This document shows, piece by piece, positions 1 to 7,189 of a DNA stretch of 41,011 nt (positions are counted from its first letter, which is position 1; each line of letters opens with the position of its first letter). The DNA comes from Deltaproteobacteria bacterium. GTDB taxonomy: Bacteria > UBA10199 > SBBF01. The notes beneath the pieces were generated by a model. It saw only the letters and a program-made list of their open reading frames with translations, ran no database searches and was not told the DNA's origin. The stretch lies in assembly GCA_016183175.1 (NCBI GenBank), contig JACPFC010000007.1, positions 1 through 41,011 of the forward strand, read 5' to 3'. Made by a program: the position numbers and the translations under genes.

Positions 1-15
1 TACCCCCCTTTTTTT

Positions 16-36
16 TCAACAGCCGGTTATGGCACA
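16..36. repeat. Left copy of a 21-bp direct repeat
   Basis: The 21 bases match 1833-1853 at 20 of 21 positions and in the same orientation. In both copies the repeat covers the last Val-Pro codons and the TAA stop of a minus-strand gene, in the same reading frame. The two copies bracket about 1.8 kb that holds the small gene at 27-356 and the ATPase at 469-1779. This could be the scar of a duplication or a recombination boundary; chance is not excluded for 21 bases. Confidence 0.6.
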
Positions 37-356
37 GGCACAAAAGACGGCGTCGTAAAAGCCGGGGCGGCAACGGGAGAAAAAACAGTCGCGGCGGCGG
101 AGAGCGCCGCCGGCAAAAGGGAAAGATTCACTGACGGGGTTGTTAAAGGACCGCACCAGGGCGCGGCGGGGGGAGAAGTAGAAACAAATTTGTCGCCACC
201 GACAAATCCCCCCTCACCCCCCTCCGCCACACTGCCGGCGGACAGGTTTGTCAAAGGGGGGGAAGCTGTGGCCCCCTCCTCGCTGATCGGAGGTTCCTCT
301 ACGAGATCGGGTGGGGGCGAAAGGGCGCCCTTATTTGGATCGATTGGATCGGCCAT
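27..356 (-). CDS. Small Pro/Ala-rich protein with APWC/PSVNLS C-terminal tail, function unknown
   Basis: Encodes 109 aa of no recognised family. Residues 1-60 are acidic, Pro- and Gly-rich and look disordered. The tail carries APWC at 65-68 and PSVNLS at 74-79, then about 30 uncharged Ala/Pro/Val/Phe residues. The same tail, in the same order, ends the 719-aa protein at 3576-5735, and the DNA is also alike, which argues that this frame is real. I chose the ATG at 356 rather than an upstream ATG at 380 because the leader up to this ATG aligns base for base with the leader of the gene starting at 6616. Role unknown; a sorting or surface-attachment tail is only a guess. It is antisense to the low-complexity upstream extension of the ATPase frame. 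Confidence 0.6.
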   Translation of the reverse strand: MADPIDPNKGALSPPPDLVEEPPISEEGATASPPLTNLSAGSVAEGGEGGFVGGDKFVSTSPPAAPWCGPLTTPSVNLSLLPAALSAAATVFSPVAAPAFTTPSFVPVP

Positions 357-384
357 AAGAGTGAATGATTGGAATATCACCCTT

Positions 385-442
385 TATCGGCCGAGGGCAA
401 AAAAAGTTGCCCCCTTTTTTGCCAAAAAAATTATTGCTAACG
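385..442 (-). repeat. Shared gene leader, copy 1
   Basis: The plus strand shows TATCGGCC (385-392) then GGCAAAAAAAGTTGC (396-410). The same core is at 6646-6671 and 7067-7092. Read on the minus strand it lies just upstream of the start codon at 356. Relative to the other copies, about 24 bases are inserted after the core before TGCTAACG resumes. It probably carries the promoter or 5' untranslated region of the gene; I could not fix -35 and -10 boxes. Confidence 0.6.
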
Positions 443-480
443 TTATAAACGTTAGGTATCTTAACGTTATGGACGTTAGG
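440..480. repeat. ACGT-centred repeat array
   Basis: Two 18-base units that differ at two positions (AACGTTATRRACGTTAGG) are separated by six bases. ACGT occurs at 440, 449, 464 and 473, with 9-base spacing inside each unit. It resembles the longer ACGT array at 18901-18965 between ruvC and ruvA. It overlaps the chosen start codon of the ATPase gene. It may be a protein-binding array or a simple repeat; nothing in the sequence decides. Confidence 0.55.
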
Positions 481-1779
481 GAAATTAACAACCTTTTAAG
501 CCGGGGGGAAATCGACCGGCCGGGGCTTATGCCTCATCTGGCCGAACTGGAGGCCAAAACGCTCCGTTTTCGGTTCGAGTTCGGCCTCGATGAACTCCCC
601 GTTCAGCCCGGCCTTATCACTATCCGCGGCCCGCGGCAGTACGGAAAAAGCACCTGGCTCGAACGGGAATGCGTCAACACGATCCGAAAATTCGGCAAAG
701 GCTCGGCCTGTTATTTGAACGGCGATGAGATCGTCTCGCCGGAGCATTTCGGCGAAAGCCTTTTGGAGGTAGGCCAACTCTATCCTGCCGGGACGCAGGT
801 CCGGCGCCTTTTTATCGACGAGGTCACCGCTGTTTACGGCTGGGAAAAGGTCATTAAAAAAATCCTCGACCGCGGACATTTGCGGGATGTGCTGATTGTC
901 ACCACCGGCTCCCGCGCCGCCGACTTGCGGCACGGCTCGGAGAGGCTCCCCGGACGAAAGGGAAAACTGGCCAAAAGCGAATACCTTTTCCTCCCCGTTT
1001 CGTACCGTCAGTTTCACGCGCAGACCTCGGACAAACCGGGCCCAAAAACCTGGATCGCCTACCTCTTGACCGGAGGTTCCCCCGTTGCGTTGAACGAAAT
1101 GCATCAGTCCGGGCGTCTTCCCGAATATTTCATCCAGTCGATCCGCGACTGGATTTTCGGTGAAATCGTCTCGTCGGGACGGTCGCGGATCGCCCTTTCC
1201 AATCTTTTGGCCATCCTTTTCAAGCAGGGGGGCAAACCGGTCGGCTTTGCCAAGCTGGCCCGCGAGTCGGGCATGGCCAACAACACGGTGGCCGCCGGCT
1301 ATATCGAGCAGTTGGGCGATCTGATGTGTGTCCTTCCCGCATGGCCCGTCGATGGAAACAATTTTCTCCCCCAGCTCCGCAAGCCGTCCAAATTCAATTT
1401 TATCAATCTGGCGGCGGTTGTGGCCCTCCATCCGGCGGGGATCCGCGCTGTTTCAGACTGGGAGGCCCTTTCTGAGGAGGAACAGGCCGTTTTTCTGGAG
1501 TGGGGGATCGCCCAGGAAATCTGGCGGCGCTCCGTGCTGGCCGGCGTTGAAAATCCGGAGGCGATTCATTTCTGGCAGTCGAAGGAGCACGAAATCGACT
1601 TTTTCACGCCCGCCGGGGAATTTGTCGAGGTCAAACGGGGGGCGTCCGGTCCGATGGATTTTGCCTGGTTTCCGAAGATATTTCCCAAAAAAAAGCTCAA
1701 CGTCGTCTGCGCCACCCCTTTTAAGTCGTCAGCTGTCGAAGGGATTGCCCTTGAGGACTTTTTTTTAAAAGACCGGTGA
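469..1779 (+). CDS. AAA ATPase with DUF4143-type C-terminal domain
   Basis: About 436 aa. Walker A GPRQYGKST lies at residues 54-62 and Walker B LFIDE at 114-118, followed by a TGSRA sensor-like segment. The C-terminal third contains a nuclease-fold-like segment with HEIDFF and EVKRG, as in the AAA_14/DUF4143 family. Such proteins are common, often horizontally mobile, and of unclear cellular role. The frame is open back to 190, but the extra 93 residues are low-complexity, are antisense to the gene at 27-356, and include its leader, so I prefer the ATG at 469; an ATG at 529 is also possible. No strong ribosome site precedes 469. A second gene of the same family is at 16244-17458, not closely similar. 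Confidence 0.85.
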   Translation: MDVREINNLLSRGEIDRPGLMPHLAELEAKTLRFRFEFGLDELPVQPGLITIRGPRQYGKSTWLERECVNTIRKFGKGSACYLNGDEIVSPEHFGESLLEVGQLYPAGTQVRRLFIDEVTAVYGWEKVIKKILDRGHLRDVLIVTTGSRAADLRHGSERLPGRKGKLAKSEYLFLPVSYRQFHAQTSDKPGPKTWIAYLLTGGSPVALNEMHQSGRLPEYFIQSIRDWIFGEIVSSGRSRIALSNLLAILFKQGGKPVGFAKLARESGMANNTVAAGYIEQLGDLMCVLPAWPVDGNNFLPQLRKPSKFNFINLAAVVALHPAGIRAVSDWEALSEEEQAVFLEWGIAQEIWRRSVLAGVENPEAIHFWQSKEHEIDFFTPAGEFVEVKRGASGPMDFAWFPKIFPKKKLNVVCATPFKSSAVEGIALEDFFLKDR

Positions 1780-1832
1780 TCCCGGCGATCACAACTCTAT
1801 CCCGGCAGGCGGCGGGAAAAGGCGGGACTTTG

Positions 1833-1853
1833 TCAACAGCCGGTTACGGCACA
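1833..1853. repeat. Right copy of the 21-bp direct repeat
   Basis: Matches 16-36 at 20 of 21 bases. It covers the stop codon and last codons of the glycosyltransferase gene that ends at 1844, in the same frame as the stop of the small gene ending at 27. Confidence 0.6.
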
Positions 1854-3034
1854 TAACCGGGATTGACCCGTACTTCCCCTTCAAGATTTCCCGTCTCACT
1901 AATCTCCTCGGCGCGCACGATTCCGTTTTCAACGACAAACCGGTATTTTCCCCAGACCACCGTGCGTTGAAAATAGCCCGCCAGCCACACAAAAGGGAAA
2001 AGAAGGTCGGCGATCAGAACCGAGAAGAAGTAGAGAAAAGGAATGCCTTGCCGATAGATAACCCGATCGAGAAAAGAAGGCATGACGGTTCGATAAGCAA
2101 TCACCATCAGCAACATTCCCCACGAATAAGGGCTTCCCGGCTCCAAAAACAAAAGAAGGAGGGCAAACAGGGACTGGCAGGTCAAAATAAAAAAATGATA
2201 CGCAACAGGAGAGGCGACACGAACCGCCACCATCCACCGGAGAGTATGCCCCGCATGGCCGATGATGCCCTGGTTTCTTTCGTGCGTCCGGATGAGATAC
2301 GGGGCCACTCGGGTCTTGTACCCCGCCAATGCGAAAAGTTTGGCCAGTTCCTGGTCGGTCGTCAGTTTGCGGGCAATCGCCTTGAACCCCCCTGTTTTCA
2401 GATAGGCCTCGCGGCGGAAGGCCATGGCCGGGCCAATCCCCACGGGAGTCAGATATTGAAACAAGACGTCCACGAGCGGAATCATCAGATTGTAGGTGAG
2501 CGTATTGGCATACCCCGCCCATCCCCTGGCTCCCACCATCAAGGGAACCGCCGACACAAGGCCAACGCGCCTGTCTTCCAGCGGTTTGATCAGTTGACGG
2601 ATATAGTCGGGCGTAGCAATGGTGTCGCTGTCGCTCAAGACAAGAATCTCCCCCGAGGCCTCCAAAAAGGCATTGTAAAAGTTGCAGACCTGCCTGTTGG
2701 GGCCCAATTGCGAGGGCCTGACGACAAGTTTTATGGGACAGTGGGGATGATTGTCCATGAAACGTTTCAGGAGGGGAATCGCCGGATCGTCGCCGTCCAG
2801 AACGGACAGAATCAACTCATAATGGGGGTAATCGATCCGCGTGAAACTTTCGAGATTTTCGGCCAACCCCTCTTCAACGCCGTAAAAGATCTTCAGGATG
2901 GAAACACGGGGGGAAAAAACGGTTTCCTTTATTTTTCGGCGGCGGAAAAAAAAGAGAAAATTTGCAAAGGCGACAGACCAGGCAAAAAGATTCACCAGAA
3001 TGAGGGAGAAAAGGATTTGGGAGGGGGACAGCAT
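1844..3034 (-). CDS. HpnI-like / ceramide-glucosyltransferase-type GT2 glycosyltransferase
   Basis: 396 aa from the ATG at 3034; a TTG at 3082 would add 16 residues. One N-terminal membrane helix (about 4-30) is followed by a GT-A domain: the nucleotide-binding DSD is at 135-137, TTDQEL at 225-230, and HTLRW at 263-267 stands at the place of the (Q/R)xxRW motif of processive lipid glycosyltransferases, with His instead of Gln or Arg. About three hydrophobic helices follow (275-355). The layout matches family GT21 and the hopanoid-associated HpnI, which adds a sugar to a lipid at the inner membrane. The squalene genes hpnCDE are 24 kb away and no squalene-hopene cyclase is seen here, so a hopanoid substrate is only an inference. 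The last codons lie in the 21-bp direct repeat. Confidence 0.8.
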   Translation of the reverse strand: MLSPSQILFSLILVNLFAWSVAFANFLFFFRRRKIKETVFSPRVSILKIFYGVEEGLAENLESFTRIDYPHYELILSVLDGDDPAIPLLKRFMDNHPHCPIKLVVRPSQLGPNRQVCNFYNAFLEASGEILVLSDSDTIATPDYIRQLIKPLEDRRVGLVSAVPLMVGARGWAGYANTLTYNLMIPLVDVLFQYLTPVGIGPAMAFRREAYLKTGGFKAIARKLTTDQELAKLFALAGYKTRVAPYLIRTHERNQGIIGHAGHTLRWMVAVRVASPVAYHFFILTCQSLFALLLLFLEPGSPYSWGMLLMVIAYRTVMPSFLDRVIYRQGIPFLYFFSVLIADLLFPFVWLAGYFQRTVVWGKYRFVVENGIVRAEEISETGNLEGEVRVNPGYVP

Positions 3035-3114
3035 GAATCGAAAAATTGGTGCGATTCGACCACACCAGGCGGGCTTAGTCAAAGGATAAAAAAATTAATA
3101 AATTCAAGCCCTGT

Positions 3115-3201
3115 TTATTTCCGGAAAATTTTCGGCTTCAATTTTTTTGCCTCGGCAATAAAAAAATGCTGCCAGTCGCTGTCGTTGAGTTTTACAATCA
3201 T
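3115..3201 (-). other. Possible 28-codon remnant ORF upstream of the glycosyltransferase
   Basis: A short minus-strand frame from ATG 3201 reads MIVKLNDSDWQHFF and ends KPKIFRK. It looks protein-like but is too short to assign. It may be a fragment of a decayed gene in the gap 3083-3303. No ribosome site is evident. Confidence 0.25.
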
Positions 3202-3239
3202 GTTGAAGGGTCAGGATTTTCGATTCCATAATTTTGCAT

Positions 3240-3259
3240 GTTTCACTCGGTGGTGAAAC
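3240..3259. promoter_or_regulatory. Hairpin with two mutually exclusive pairings
   Basis: GTTTCAC (3240-3246) and GTGAAAC (3253-3259) form a 7-bp stem. On the minus strand a neighbouring TCGGTG can instead pair with the CACCGA of the loop. It lies downstream of the three-gene minus operon. There is no T tract, so it is not a classical terminator. Confidence 0.35.
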
Positions 3260-3303
3260 ACCGACTGCAATGAAATACGCCACCTTCTTCGATGGGACGA
3301 ATT

Positions 3304-3579
3304 TCACAGCAAGAGAAATGACAGGAAACGGCGGCGATCGGGATCGAGTTGAAGTTCCTTCCAGTAACGGAGGAGTTGTTTTTTCGAAATTTTGGAACGG
3401 GCCAATCCAAAATTGACCTTTTGTTCGAGTTCAAAAAGCGCGGCTCCCTTCCTTGAATGGTCCCTTAATTTTTTGATGTCGCAACTCCAATTATGCACAA
3501 AATCATTATAATCCAACCCCGCCGATTCGCAACGGGTATTATCACCGGCGGCCGGGCCGTTTGAAAGATCCCCTTTCAT
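3304..3579 (-). CDS. Small protein of unknown function, coupled to the 719-aa gene
   Basis: 91 aa. The start ATG (3579-3577) overlaps the TGA stop of the upstream 719-aa gene as ATGA, the usual sign of translational coupling. The first 20 residues are nondescript. Residues 22-91 look like a helical protein end, with SKKQLLRYW and LDPDRRRFLSFLL. The style recalls C-terminal parts of small toxin-antitoxin-associated proteins (nucleotidyltransferase type), but I cannot assign a family. It could also be the 3' remnant of a larger gene that was replaced by the neighbour's tail. Frame and overlap are seen; function is not known. Confidence 0.45.
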   Translation of the reverse strand: MKGDLSNGPAAGDNTRCESAGLDYNDFVHNWSCDIKKLRDHSRKGAALFELEQKVNFGLARSKISKKQLLRYWKELQLDPDRRRFLSFLLL

Positions 3580-5735
3580 AAGGGAACCGAAAAAGCCATT
3601 ACAGGCATGAAGGGTTGCGCCTCGAAGATGGGTGCGAAAACCGGGGTAAAAGCCGGAGCGGTTGCGACAATGGCTCCGAGCGGGACGGAAAGATTCACCG
3701 ACGGAATTAAAGGAGCACACCAGGGCGCGGCCATACCGCCCGAATAAAGTTCCAACCCTGTTGCAAGGGGGCCGCTGTTCATCCCGCTTGCAATGACCGG
3801 GTCAGGGACCACACCGGCAGACAATGTTCCCGGAAAAACGGGGCGTAATGCGGCGGGCGGCGGACCGGCCTTCTTCTCCGACAACTCATCAATCATCGGT
3901 TCGTGATCCTCCGTATCTCCTTCGCCGCCGATGATGTCGGGATTGGGATCCGATTCAGGATTCAACGGATCAAACTGCGGATTTCGGGCCCAAATTGCTT
4001 TCAACTTTGTTATATCAATTGCCAAATGAGTTTCATATTTTTTGCCGGACCTGAATGTATCGCGGTAGATACCCCCAGGAAGATTCCCAACCCCCACCAC
4101 ACCCATAACAGCCCCATTGACCGTGGCATTGGCAAAAACAACATCGTCAACCCCTTCCTGATTAACCAGTTGTCTCAAGAGCAACAGATCAAAATCGTGT
4201 CGGGACACATCGCCGACAAGATAGCGCCGTTCAACTAATAAAAGAAACTTTCCCGGGGGACGCCTGCCGCTTCTACTGTTTTCCAGAATAGTTCTTCCCA
4301 CAATTTCACCGGTAGCCGTATTCCGCAGGTTGGCCACAAAAATGCTCGGATGAAGGGCCCGCGCGACGGGCTCGCCGTCGGAATTGAAATCACCCGCCGC
4401 CGAAAGACGCTGGCAGGTACGAAGGGGATATTCACCCGCCAAGGCGATGTCCGCAAGGCTGTCGGAAATCGTGAGTTCAAAATCGGCCGTTTCAACCTGC
4501 CGCGATCCCCCGCCTGCTTGAGTTTTGGCAATCTGGTCGATGTTGTGCAAAATTTCCCCGATGTGGGGATAGTCGGCGTTGACCTCCAAGGCGCCGATCT
4601 CCTTTTTCCACCCGTCGAGCCGATCGACCGGAATCGGCTTGCCAAGACGCAGGGTAATTTCGATATTTTGAACGACGGCCTTAAGCCTGTCATTCTCGAT
4701 CTCGCCGCTCTTTTCAACCCCCAGGTGTTCCAGGATGCTATGGAGAATCTCCAGAAATTGCCCGGAAAGCTGTTCCCCGCCGATTTTCAGGGAGGCCACT
4801 GCGCGACCGGGCTTAAGCCCCTCCTTCTTCAACTTTTTATCCTTAACGAGGGCGGCTAAATACCGGATGACGATTTCTTTTCCGATTTCGGTCTGGAAAA
4901 AATAATACCCCATCAGTGTCAGAAAAAGATTATCCTTTCGCAAGACCGACTCGGGGTCGGCGTACGTGGCCCTGATTTTCCTTTGAAGTCTGACGGGGAG
5001 TTTACAGGCGGCAAAAAAATAATCCAAGACCATCTGATCAAGACGCTCTCCCATTTCTCTAAAGTTCGCGGCGTTAAGGAATTCCTTTTTTCCGCAGGCT
5101 GTGCGCCAAAGAGCGATCTGGGTCGTTAATTCATGCAACGGCAATTCGGATAAGACCCTCTGGATGTTGGCCAGCATGCGCGAAAACCGGGCAAAGGCAA
5201 GCACGGTGTCGTTGCGATCGGACCGATTGGGCTGGTTCCGGTCGATGGAGGGGATCACGGCGTTAAGAAAATCACCGATTTCTTTACTGCCATAGCGGTG
5301 GTCTGGTAGATCGCCCATCCGGAGGGTGACAAGCATGAATTCGGCAATATCGCGCCGCGTATCGCGCGTATTCGACCCTTTGGGGATATGGTTGACCAGC
5401 CAGTTCAAATGGTTGCGCATTGCTTCGAGGGGAAATACGGCAATCATCGCCTTGAGCGTTTCAATACCGGGGTTGTAAATGACAAATCGTCTTAAAGTTT
5501 CGGCTGGCCCTGGCCACATATCATCATCTGCATAATATCCCCTTCGTTCGATCACTGCCTCAACCATGACCTTCTCAACAGCCCATGAAAGGAGCCTTTG
5601 ATTTTTAAGGGCGAGGACCTTTGCGGACGGAAGCCTATTGACAACGGAATTGAGCCCGTTGGCAGGTGAATAATATCCTGTAAATTCTTTCAGGAGATCG
5701 AAATCTTCCTCCGCGGTTTGATTGATCAGCGCCAC
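3576..5735 (-). CDS. 719-aa protein of unknown function with APWC/PSVNLS tail
   Basis: Not a family I can name. Residues 1-410 are mostly helical and charged, with no signal peptide. Residues 420-560 form a mixed alpha/beta part that contains GEYPLRTCQ (434-442), GEIVGR (476-481) and LLLVERRY (498-505). This spacing recalls an uncharacterised domain I have seen in large proteins of intracellular and candidate-phylum bacteria, but that is memory of a pattern, not an identification. Residues 585-665 are Pro/Asp/Gly-rich linker. The tail has APWC at 670-673 and PSVNLS at 678-683, then about 36 nonpolar residues, as in the 109-aa protein at 27-356. The start is GTG at 5735, which overlaps the end of the upstream gene by 10 bases. 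It is the middle gene of a three-gene minus operon. Confidence 0.7.
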   Translation of the reverse strand: MALINQTAEEDFDLLKEFTGYYSPANGLNSVVNRLPSAKVLALKNQRLLSWAVEKVMVEAVIERRGYYADDDMWPGPAETLRRFVIYNPGIETLKAMIAVFPLEAMRNHLNWLVNHIPKGSNTRDTRRDIAEFMLVTLRMGDLPDHRYGSKEIGDFLNAVIPSIDRNQPNRSDRNDTVLAFARFSRMLANIQRVLSELPLHELTTQIALWRTACGKKEFLNAANFREMGERLDQMVLDYFFAACKLPVRLQRKIRATYADPESVLRKDNLFLTLMGYYFFQTEIGKEIVIRYLAALVKDKKLKKEGLKPGRAVASLKIGGEQLSGQFLEILHSILEHLGVEKSGEIENDRLKAVVQNIEITLRLGKPIPVDRLDGWKKEIGALEVNADYPHIGEILHNIDQIAKTQAGGGSRQVETADFELTISDSLADIALAGEYPLRTCQRLSAAGDFNSDGEPVARALHPSIFVANLRNTATGEIVGRTILENSRSGRRPPGKFLLLVERRYLVGDVSRHDFDLLLLRQLVNQEGVDDVVFANATVNGAVMGVVGVGNLPGGIYRDTFRSGKKYETHLAIDITKLKAIWARNPQFDPLNPESDPNPDIIGGEGDTEDHEPMIDELSEKKAGPPPAALRPVFPGTLSAGVVPDPVIASGMNSGPLATGLELYSGGMAAPWCAPLIPSVNLSVPLGAIVATAPAFTPVFAPIFEAQPFMPVMAFSVPL

Positions 5736-6616
5736 AAGAAGGGCCGCCCCATTTCATGCTCCTGCCCCCCAGGAGAGGTATGAATAAAGCTCATCATGTC
5801 GATTGTCATTGATCGCTGTTTATTCATAACCAGTCCGGCCTCAAGCAGACGGGCAATTTTTTTGGCCAGAACGGGGTGCTTGCCCAGCAGGGGATGTTGC
5901 CGAATGCGCGGTGACAGACCCGATAGTGACTCCTGCTCCAAGCGAATAAACACTTCGGGTAATAGCAGGCGACGCAAGGCCGTTGCTGTGAGCCTGACTT
6001 CGTTACGTATGATTAAAACAGGCGCGTTTAAGTGCAACAAACGATCGAACCCAAAGAGCCTCCTACAAAGCTGATCAATTGAAGCATTGGGATCAATGTT
6101 TCTTCTAAGACGCGAATTGCCGAGAAGCTCAAGCCAGGTGTCGTTGTTGTAAATATGCAGGTTTTCCTCCGGAATTCCCACCTCCGCCGCATCAGCCTCA
6201 TCCGGCGGCGGGACATACTCAAAAAACGAGACGATCGCGCGCCGGATCACTTCCGACAAATATCTTGTTCTGACCTCTGCCGGCCCTTCCCGCATGGCCT
6301 TCTGTGCCAGCCAGTCGATAAAATCGCCGAGTTCAGCGGTATAATCACGACGCGGTCTCGTCACTGATGAATCAGACCGGGTCAGGACGGAACCGATGCC
6401 CGGTTGGCCAAAAGACCCTTCGCCTCTCTGCAACAGTTCCCGAAACGCCCGATAGTCCGCCTCGATCTGGCGGACCATTTCCGGATCGAGCCCCTCTTTG
6501 GGCGTCTCTTCGACAAACCGGCGCACCTCCCCTTCATCCAACGGGGCTTCGGGAGACAAACCGAGAGACGCACGCAACAGCGCCTGCTGGTCGGGATTTA
6601 AATGCAGTTCAGGCAT
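5726..6616 (-). CDS. 296-aa protein of unknown function, first gene of the APWC operon
   Basis: The chosen start is ATG 6616 (MPELHLNPDQQ); an in-frame ATG at 6661 lies inside the repeated leader and is rejected. The protein is helical and acidic, with Arg/Leu-rich segments at the C-terminal half and no membrane helix or signal peptide. No family is recognised. The leader between GGCCGATAAAGG and the ATG matches that of the small gene at 27-356, although the two proteins are unrelated after the start. The 3' end overlaps the GTG of the 719-aa gene by 10 bases, so the two are surely co-transcribed and probably work together. Confidence 0.7.
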   Translation of the reverse strand: MPELHLNPDQQALLRASLGLSPEAPLDEGEVRRFVEETPKEGLDPEMVRQIEADYRAFRELLQRGEGSFGQPGIGSVLTRSDSSVTRPRRDYTAELGDFIDWLAQKAMREGPAEVRTRYLSEVIRRAIVSFFEYVPPPDEADAAEVGIPEENLHIYNNDTWLELLGNSRLRRNIDPNASIDQLCRRLFGFDRLLHLNAPVLIIRNEVRLTATALRRLLLPEVFIRLEQESLSGLSPRIRQHPLLGKHPVLAKKIARLLEAGLVMNKQRSMTIDMMSFIHTSPGGQEHEMGRPFLWR

Positions 6617-6645
6617 AAAAGTGAATTGTCCTGAATACCCCCCTT

Positions 6646-6720
6646 TATCGGCCAATGGCAAAAAAAGTTGCTAACGAAATTGAGGTGGCAGTAAATTTGG
6701 GAGAGATAGTAATTTGGGGA
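6646..6720 (-). repeat. Shared gene leader, copy 2
   Basis: Core TATCGGCC (6646-6653) and GGCAAAAAAAGTTGC (6657-6671), extended by CTAACGAAATTGAGG and GCAGTAAATTT. From 6646 outward it matches copy 3 (7067-7140) almost throughout, with small gaps. On the minus strand it is the upstream region of the operon starting at 6616. Confidence 0.7.
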
Positions 6721-6731
6721 AAAACCGTTAT

Positions 6732-6827
6732 TTAAGAGGATCTATCTTTTCCAATGGTTGTTGTCTCAATGTTTTCATTGTAAAACATGGAGACGATAAT
6801 TCCGTAGAAACGGCTGATTTCAGGCAT
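6732..6827 (-). pseudogene. Truncated DUF4160-like ORF
   Basis: The 31-aa frame starts MPEISRFYGIIVSMFYNEN, which is the usual opening of DUF4160 proteins. The family's next segment, PPHFH followed by a Tyr/Glu-rich strand, is missing and the frame stops after a further 12 residues; the family is normally about 80 aa. The ATG overlaps the TGA of the DUF2442-like gene. DUF4160 and DUF2442 genes are often paired and are thought to be toxin-antitoxin-like; this pair looks decayed. Confidence 0.5.
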
Positions 6828-6981
6828 GGTGATGATGGAGGGTATTCACCTTCTCTTTCCATCGGGCAAACACCCCCTTACCCATAAGAGGAGACAAATC
6901 GACCTCGCCTTCCGCGCCATCGGAGAACTTGACCCATATTTTATACCGGGCCAACGGTTTTACATCAATAGGCCTATACAT
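6820..6981 (-). pseudogene. Shortened DUF2442-family ORF
   Basis: A 53-aa frame that reads VKPLARYKIWVKFSDG, then GEVDLSPLMGKGVFARWK, the signature of DUF2442. It ends early with LHHHHA just after the WK motif, where the family goes on for about 30 residues with a WP and a CPDALY-type ending. It therefore lacks its C-terminal half. The downstream DUF4160-like ORF overlaps its stop. Copy 3 of the shared leader lies about 80 bases upstream. It is too short for most gene finders. Confidence 0.55.
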
Positions 6982-7066
6982 AGTTTTATTCTACCGTATA
7001 TCTCCCAAATTTCAAATGCCAATTTCAGGGAGGAAATTGATGCCGTTCACCGTTATATACCGACAA

Positions 7067-7140
7067 TATCGGCCGGTGGCAAAAAAAGTTGCTAACGAAA
7101 TTGAGGCGCAGTAAATTTTTGGAGGGACAGCAATTTTTGG
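7067..7140 (-). repeat. Shared gene leader, copy 3
   Basis: Core TATCGGCC (7067-7074) and GGCAAAAAAAGTTGC (7078-7092) with the same extension as copy 2 up to about 7140. On the minus strand it is upstream of the DUF2442-like ORF; on the plus strand it lies just before the brnT operator, so it could serve a divergent promoter. Confidence 0.65.
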
Positions 7141-7141
7141 A

Positions 7142-7180
7142 ATTGTAGTGGTTGACACTACAATAGTTTGGCGATATCCT
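7142..7180 (+). promoter_or_regulatory. Promoter with embedded operator of the brnT-brnA module
   Basis: ATTGTAGTG (7142-7150) and CACTACAAT (7156-7164) are a perfect 9-bp inverted repeat around a 5-base centre. A -35 box TTGACA (7152-7157) sits inside it, and a -10 box TATCCT (7175-7180) follows after 17 bases. BrnA-type antitoxins are known to autorepress, and a repressor bound here would cover the -35 box. The promoter places the RNA start near 7187, which matters for the choice of the brnT start. Confidence 0.7.
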
Positions 7181-7189
7181 GACAACAAG

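Noticed and set aside
190-468. Upstream extension of the ATPase frame to an ATG at 190
   Set aside because: It is low-complexity, antisense to the better supported 27-356 gene and its leader, and not part of the ATPase family.
496-1431. 311-codon open frame on the minus strand
   Set aside because: Lies wholly opposite the ATPase gene, whose motifs are intact; it has no motif of its own.
1967-3256. 429-codon open frame on the plus strand
   Set aside because: Antisense shadow of the glycosyltransferase; basic, motif-free product.
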